Of a DNA stretch of 64,000 nucleotides, positions 58,347 to 64,000 are shown one piece after another. Both the position numbers and the translations under genes were made by a program. The notes under the pieces were generated by a model. That model was not told where the DNA came from. It saw nothing but the letters and a program-made list of their open reading frames with translations, and did not search any database. Within the stretch, counting starts at the first letter, position 1, and each line of letters opens with the position of its first letter. Origin of the DNA: Cryptomeria japonica (lineage: Eukaryota > Streptophyta > Pinopsida > Cupressales > Cupressaceae); NCBI RefSeq assembly GCF_030272615.1, contig NC_081415.1, positions 625,205,740 through 625,269,739 on the forward strand. The letters are read 5' to 3'.

Positions 58347-59700
58347 TTACTTTCTTGTCCACTCCTGGTACACATCATCAGTAGGCCATGAGAAGTTAAT
58401 AACTTTCCCTCTAATCTTGGCCAATCTTTTCCAAGAGTTTCTCATTTTATTGACCTCTGAATTTAGGAAGCCATAGTGTGATTTAATATTTTCTATCTCC
58501 TCAAGTAATCTAACAAATAGGGAAGTATCATTTGTATTAATGATTCCCTTTACCCTTAATGATATGTTGGCTCCTAAGTCATTAAGCCATACTTGTTTGT
58601 CCTTCAATTGAGCTAGACTAGCAGAACCCCCGGGAAATAATTCAAATTCTTGCTCAGTGAACTCTTTCTTATACAAATTGATCTTCCTCTCTACATTATC
58701 TACTCCTACTAATTTTGCTAGTTCCTTTGGCATGTCACAAATGGATTTGATAATGGGATCAACCCCTGCCTCATCATAAGATACAAACATAAGTTCTAGG
58801 TCCTTTTCCCTAGGCTTCCACTTGTTAAAAATAGGCATTAGGACAGCCTTGTCTCCATTGAGATCATTCCGCATTTCCAAAAATTTTCTCATATTGTTGT
58901 ACACCAATGATGATCTTCTAGTGTCAGTAAAACTCAAAATCGTGGCCCTCACTCTCTCTTCATACTTATTTGCAAACAGGTTTTGAGCCTATATTAGCTT
59001 TTTTGACCTCAACTAATTGGGAACCAGAAGGCATAGGAGAAGGTGGGAATTCAATGATAGGGCTAGTAGATGCAGGTTGTGCAGGAGAAGAAGCAATCAT
59101 CAAGGTTGAAGACTCACCTCAATGGTATTGTCCTACCAATTGGCTTTTCAAATTAGCAATAATGGTGTCTCAGCTCATTACCTCTCCTTCAGCATCATTG
59201 TAATCTTTTAAAACTATCTCCAACTTAGCTTGGAGATCTACCCTTTCCTTTGCTTCCTTTTCTGCCACTGCAACACTGAACTTTGTAGTTTCCAAGACTG
59301 TGCTAGCAGCCTCCACCACTCCAGTGTTTTGTACTCTCTTCACTATCATACCTCCAAGGTAGCTTGACTCTAGGGTATCCTTTTTCTTTTTATTTTCATC
59401 TCTCTCCAGAGACCACATGACCAGGGTAGCATTATCCTTGCTGAAGTTTACTCCTTCCATAGGCTTGGTCTCTTTCCTGACTGATTCTAAAACTAAGGCG
59501 TTTGCTATATCCCATTTAGGGAGGATGAGTACACCAGCCTTCGCTACCATTTCCCTTCCTTTCTCAGGAGTGATGGTCTTAAATTCAGTGACCATTTCTT
59601 GTTTTATTTCTTCTTCCCCCGTAGTTGCATCCTTGTGGGGTTGCTCCTTCTTCCTCTTCTCACATCTGGTATTGAACTTATCAATATTATGCTTCCACAC
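58347..59700 (-). pseudogene. Extra ORF of element I, C-terminal part
   Basis: Two frames, 59170-59700 (176 residues) and 58347-58952 (201 residues), follow one another on the minus strand. The first contains KKKDTLESSYLGGMIVKRVQ and a charged helical tail (EKEAKERVDLQAKLEIVLKD). The second contains LMFVSYDEAGVDPIIKSICD and LVRLLEEIENIKSHYG-like helices. The composition is that of a soluble helical protein; no zinc finger, membrane segment or enzyme motif is visible. Function unknown. Confidence 0.55.
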
Positions 59701-60014
59701 AAACTACATGAAAGCTCCTGAGGTAACAAACTTGCTATCAGCTAAGAATTCTTCACTAGACTATTTAAGGGAAAGATCCAGTTCCTGGCCTTTGAACTCA
59801 TTGGTGGTTATGTCCATCTCGGCATTTTCTGGCTCTTTAGGAATTCCATCCTCCACTTCATCATATGTATAGGCAATCTCTCCTAGACTCCCTAGCTACA
59901 ACAATTGTTCAGCTACTGCCTGCGCATCTCCTATATGAAAGGGGGATTGAGATGGGAATACATGGGCTCATTAGTTTGCACTTCCTTTCTCACCCTTTGC
60001 TTCTTTGGGGATTC

Positions 60015-61821
60015 CTAAATGTAAATGACATCTTCTATTTTCCTCTTCCCTTTTGAACTAGAAGGTTCCCCTGTTGTTGGCACCAACACACTATACTTGG
60101 ATTTTCTATATATCACATAGTCACTAGGAGGGATTGCTTTAGCAGATGCAAACCTAGCTAGAACTTGTCTTGCCTTCTCAGGGTTTTTTTTAATCACTAC
60201 TTCCCTCTTCTCCTTTAGTGTTTGCATTACATCTTCAAAGCAAAGAATTAGGAATTTTGCCTTTTCCTCAAAGGGGTGAAAACTGGATAAGGGGTCATAG
60301 CTGCTATCAAATTGGTGTACAAAATCAAGGGCCTTCTTATAGGCCACCCATTTCTCTTTCCTCAACTCTTGCTCATCCAAATCAAACTCATTTCTGATGA
60401 GGTCTTCAGGGAATTGGAATTGGTGAGGTCTGCCTTTGCATACTACCCCTTTCCTAAACATACCATTAAAGAATTCTTTAGGGTCAGAAAACCTTGACAC
60501 TGTAGTGGACAAATGCTAGGGTTGAAAGAATTCCTCAAAACACTTCCACCCACCCTTAGTAATTACAAATTGATGTGCTATTGTCACTGTTGGGAAAATT
60601 GTCCCTTTTCCTCTATTGAATAGCTCTGCCTCTTCTACACCTGCAATCTACCTGAGGATCTCTCCATTTCCTACCTTCAGTGGGACTTGATATGGTAACA
60701 AAAATGGAGTGCCTTTGAAACCGTATACTCTAAAAAATGTGGAAACGGGGTACAAGTATATGTCACCCCAATTCTGGACAATCTGTATTTCTTCAGCAAA
60801 CTCCTTAGGTCTAAGAAACTCCAACAAAGCTTTAGGGACCCTCAGATTCTTTGAGCATAAGAGAATTCTAATTTTTTATGCAAAGCACTTATCAAACTTT
60901 AGGTAGCTGGCATCTTCCCTATCCCATGACAACACTGTGCTCCATAATTGAACTGTCATTTTCTCCCCATCCTTTTCTTTCACCAAATCCATTTCATTAG
61001 CAAAGTAGTCACCACCCTTGAATAGAAACAAATACATGAGAAGGGAGTACCAAATACATGATTGCATTAGTAATATAGGGGGCATAATCAAATGTGACTG
61101 CCAAAGAAGGATTTAAAATTTGAGCTATCATTAACATGTAATGAGTCAGCATGTTCACTTCAGCATCCTCTCCAAAAATATGGCAGAGTGACTAGTATAA
61201 TCCTTTGGCTCTAATAGTGAACAAATTTAGAGAGAAAGTCTCTATGGTATTAGGTCCTACAATAGTCAGCCCTCCTATTTTGACAAAAAATTCTTTAAGA
61301 GGACCATTTTTAAGATGATTCGTCTGTGCACTATAGACCTAAGCTAATGATTCAAAATTAATGGGCTCCAAATAATTGGACACCTCGTTGAGCCCAAATA
61401 TGTTTCTGAATTCCTCATCATTTACTTCAATGAGGGTTTTTCCATTTATATCCCTAACACTTTTGGTAATAGGGTCATAGTTGTGTGCAATCTAAGTTAG
61501 GAGATCCACATCCATGAAAACTCCAGGGACCACCAATTTACCTACATCCAACTCCCAGTTACTGTTCATTGGGGCAGGGGAGTGTTTCATACCAAATCCA
61601 ACCTTGAATAGACCCAAACCAGACAACCCTATCTATGGATCTCTCAGCCAATTGCCCTTGTCATACAATCCTTCTCCTATTCTCAAGCGAGGAGCCTTAG
61701 GCACTAATTCTTTAACTTTAGTAGCTACATTTGTGGACATAGACAATTGTTCCAGGCAGTCATCACAAATTGCTCTCTCCTAGTAATTAACCTTCCCTGT
61801 TAAGTCCCTTCTACATGCCAT
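60015..61821 (-). pseudogene. Extra ORF of element I, N-terminal and central part
   Basis: From ATG 61821 (MACRRDLTGKVNY) the minus strand can be read in one frame for about 250 codons with five in-frame stops, all TAG. It then continues in neighbouring frames: 60876-61091 (LFKGGDYFANEMDLVKEKDG, QLWSTVLSWDREDASYLKFD), unlisted open sequence to 60520, and 60015-60512 (DPKEFFNGMFRKGVVCKGRP, lysine-rich end SSSKGKRKIEDV). Together with 58347-59700 the original gene exceeded 1000 codons. It lies in sense, 1.7 kb after integrase. I recognise no domain; this is not a standard gag, pol or envelope. Confidence 0.6.
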
Positions 61822-63536
61822 CTTAATGATATGTAAATATTTTCAATTACTAATCAAAACAATTCTTTAACAGAACACAAACCACAGTTCAATCAATCTT
61901 TCAAGTAACCTGTAAGCAAAATATAGGAAAACCTTTTTTCGGCCTGAAGAACTCTACTCTGCACCAGCTTTTCTATTACAACTCTTTGAAATGATGCCTA
62001 CATTCAATTGATGTGAGTGTATATATGGCAATCAGGCTCTTAACTGCGACATTAACACCACATGCTTCGGCCATCACCTCAAAATTGAATTCATGAATGA
62101 ATTCAAAAATTTTGCTCCAACAGATCATAAAATGTCTATGTTTCTATCACTTTGGTTTTTTGCCATTTCATGCGCTTCTTCATCTTGCAAAATCACACCA
62201 ACCGTCAGATCCAACAAAACTTGCACGGCCTTTACATTATTGACTATTCTTCATTCAGTGACAAGCTTAGATCTCTTTCGCTATTTCGCGAAAGCTAAAC
62301 ATCATGTATATTCACCCAGTGAAACCGCGCAAGTCTTTCGATAAAAAGGAACTTGATCAGTCTTTATCTCATCCTGTGAATGGTAGTTAACCCCACTAAC
62401 CATGCTCCAAGCATTTAAGGCTAGTGGTTTTTGCTGCTTCGTGAATGGTAATTACCCTGCATCTTTGTCTTGCGAAATGGCATCCACTGTAAGAGCATCC
62501 TTGAGATACCCACCTTTTAACAAACTTAACCAGTAGAAGTGGGCCCTCTGACTCAGCACCATCCAACCTGGCAACTGGCTGGCAAAAGAAACCAATGTGT
62601 CACTCACTTACTTGTCAAAAAAACTTCCACGGGATCCACTTCAGGACTGCCATGTGCATCTGACAATTTGTCTTTTCATCAGCGGTCTGATCCATCTATT
62701 CTGCTACAAAACTGACCAAGTGGCTGCCATGTCACTTCGCTAATTCATGAAGGTTAAATCTCATTCACCTTAGGGCTATGAAATAGCACCGACCATCCAA
62801 TCAAAAAGAACTTGATCGACATTTACCTTCAGTTTTGACTGCCTCACAGATCCAATTTCCTTTTCGCCACTTTGGGAAGCCTAAAACCCGTCCACCTTCA
62901 TCTAGTGAAACCGCGTGAACCGTCCTATCAAAGGGAGCTTGATCAGTCTTTACCTTAGTGGAAACCTGGATGTCAGACCCACTTTCCGCCTTTCATCGCT
63001 TCGTGAATGGTAACCCATGGGCATCTTTGACTTGTGAATTCACACGCGCCTTCAGATTAAAAGGAACCTACGCGATGTTTAGGAAACCCGGTTAAACTTT
63101 AAGAACAATAGGAAAGACTTAGAAAAATAATGTGCTGCTAGACCCGCCTAGGAAGAAATAAGAATGGAGGGGGACACTTCTCACAATAGACGAACCCTTC
63201 CTTAAGTGAATAAAGTAACACAGAATTAGAATGAAAGGGTTTTTCTCAGACACAGGAAGGGTTAAAAACTAAAACCTTAAACCCTCTTCAGGACCAAGAA
63301 CACAGAAGCAACAAGGCCACAATCCAACTCAAAAATTTTAGACTTTTAGCCAACTATGGGACAAGAATACCCATTTTTTAAACAGTGATAATAACGGCTC
63401 TGACTTGGGATGGTTGATTGCAAGATCAACACAAGAACTCAAAAACTCTTTGGAGAAATAGACAAAAAACAAGCCTAAAACCAACAACAAAAGGAAACCT
63501 AAATATATACAAACAGGGACCTACTATGCATGGACA
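61822..63536. repeat. Element I spacer with degenerate repeats
   Basis: Richer in G+C than its surroundings. Segments containing AACTTGATCAGTCTTTA or AGCTTGATCAGTCTTTA recur at about 62350 and 62930, with a weaker relative near 62810. GAAACCGCG (62321, 62909) and GCTTCGTGAATGGTAA (about 62436, 62998) also repeat. No gene is supported. The position suggests a promoter, intron or structural region for the extra ORF. Confidence 0.5.
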
Positions 63537-64000
63537 TCAAGAGAAGTAATGTTTAAAGAATTGTCCATGCACTAGAAATTCCTGTACTTCATCATTCATA
63601 TTCTTCAAAAAATATGAATCCTTTCCATTAAGATCACAAATCACAAAGGGGCCAATCCATAAATTTCTTGTGCTTTCCCTTATCCTGTCCTTTTGCATTC
63701 CATTGAAGAAATACATCACCAATTTGGAACTTTCTCAATGAGGTTCTCTTGTCAAATAGGTATTTGGACCACAATTGGATCTTTAGATTACTCTTGTGGG
63801 CCAAAGTTCTAATTTCTTCCTCTTCCACTATCTTAATCATCCGGTCTTCCATAGGTTCAGATAACTCCATGTCTTCAGCTCATAGGAACTTATATAGTAG
63901 AAGAAGATTATTTACTGGCACCCTAGATTGTGTGCCATAAACTAATTCAAAAGGGGAAACCCCAATAGCCTTTTTGACAGTAACTCTGTTAGCCCATAAA
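63537..64000 (-). pseudogene. Gypsy integrase C-terminal end (element I)
   Basis: Entering at 64000 the minus strand reads LWANRVTVKKAIGVSPFELV then YGTQSRVPVNN, the end of the integrase core. After a TGA/TAG region it continues at 63634-63870 with RKFQIGDVFLQWNAKGQDKG and KHKKF. A frameshift leads into 63537-63722, WIGPFVICDLNGKDSYFLKN and EFLVHGQFFKHYF. This is the gypsy integrase C-terminal domain, truncated only by the window edge and by two lesions. Confidence 0.9.

Larger units (their letters stand above)
57340..64000 (-). mobile_element. Element I: Ty3/gypsy element, partial, with a long extra ORF
   Basis: The minus strand enters the window in integrase (64000-63537), passes a 1.7-kb spacer with degenerate repeats (61822-63536) and then a very long extra ORF (61821-58347) before a probable 3' LTR. 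Gag, protease, reverse transcriptase and the 5' LTR must lie to the right. The left limit is approximate. Confidence 0.75.

Noticed and set aside
59417-59872. Plus-strand frame of 151 codons
   Set aside because: Antisense to the better-supported extra ORF of element I; composition reflects the complementary strand.

Overview
The window is plant nuclear DNA made almost entirely of LTR retrotransposons nested inside one another. I found no host single-copy gene, rRNA, tRNA or CRISPR. The domain content (Ty1/copia order PR-INT-RT-RNase H; Ty3/gypsy order PR-RT-RNase H-INT, one with a second RNase H; a plant mobile domain ORF), TATCAGAGC-type primer sites and AT-rich LTRs indicate a seed plant. 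The heavy nesting, long LTRs (0.8-2 kb) and old, stop-ridden elements suggest a large gymnosperm (conifer-like) genome. That taxon is an inference.

Stack 1 (1292-24981). Element A is a minus-strand Ty3/gypsy element with LTRs 1292-2530 and 23769-24981, duplicated target ACACT, and only a gag-like gene (about 22440-23361). Inside it lies element B (about 3497-22020, minus strand), an LTR element with no recognisable pol. B's sense strand instead carries several in-phase peptide-repeat tracts. Inside B, element C (5956-13654, minus strand, target ATATC) is a nearly complete Ty1/copia element that landed in a 51-bp tandem array.

Stack 2 (25349-64000). Element G is a decayed plus-strand copia element (5' LTR 25349-26508, 3' LTR from 44724) that has been split three times. 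H (26602-30780, target GGAAC) is a gag-only copia-type element with a second coiled-coil ORF, inserted in G's gag. F (32659-43765, minus strand, target GTAGC) is a full gypsy element with an extra ORF after integrase, inserted in G's reverse transcriptase region. D (from 45691, plus strand) is a Tat-type gypsy element inserted in G's 3' LTR. D is itself broken by a solo LTR (49949-50716, target ACATG), by a solo LTR of the H family (55748-56532, target GGGTG) that splits an antisense plant mobile domain ORF, and on the right by element I. I is a minus-strand gypsy element whose integrase end and long extra ORF occupy roughly 58-64 kb; its other end lies outside the window.

None of the elements can be fully functional as read: every pol carries stops or frameshifts, and most stops are TAG. 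The most interesting material is not the standard pol genes but the accessory sequence: the peptide-repeat tracts of B, the extra ORFs of H, F and I, and the antisense plant mobile domain ORF of D with its 19-bp array.
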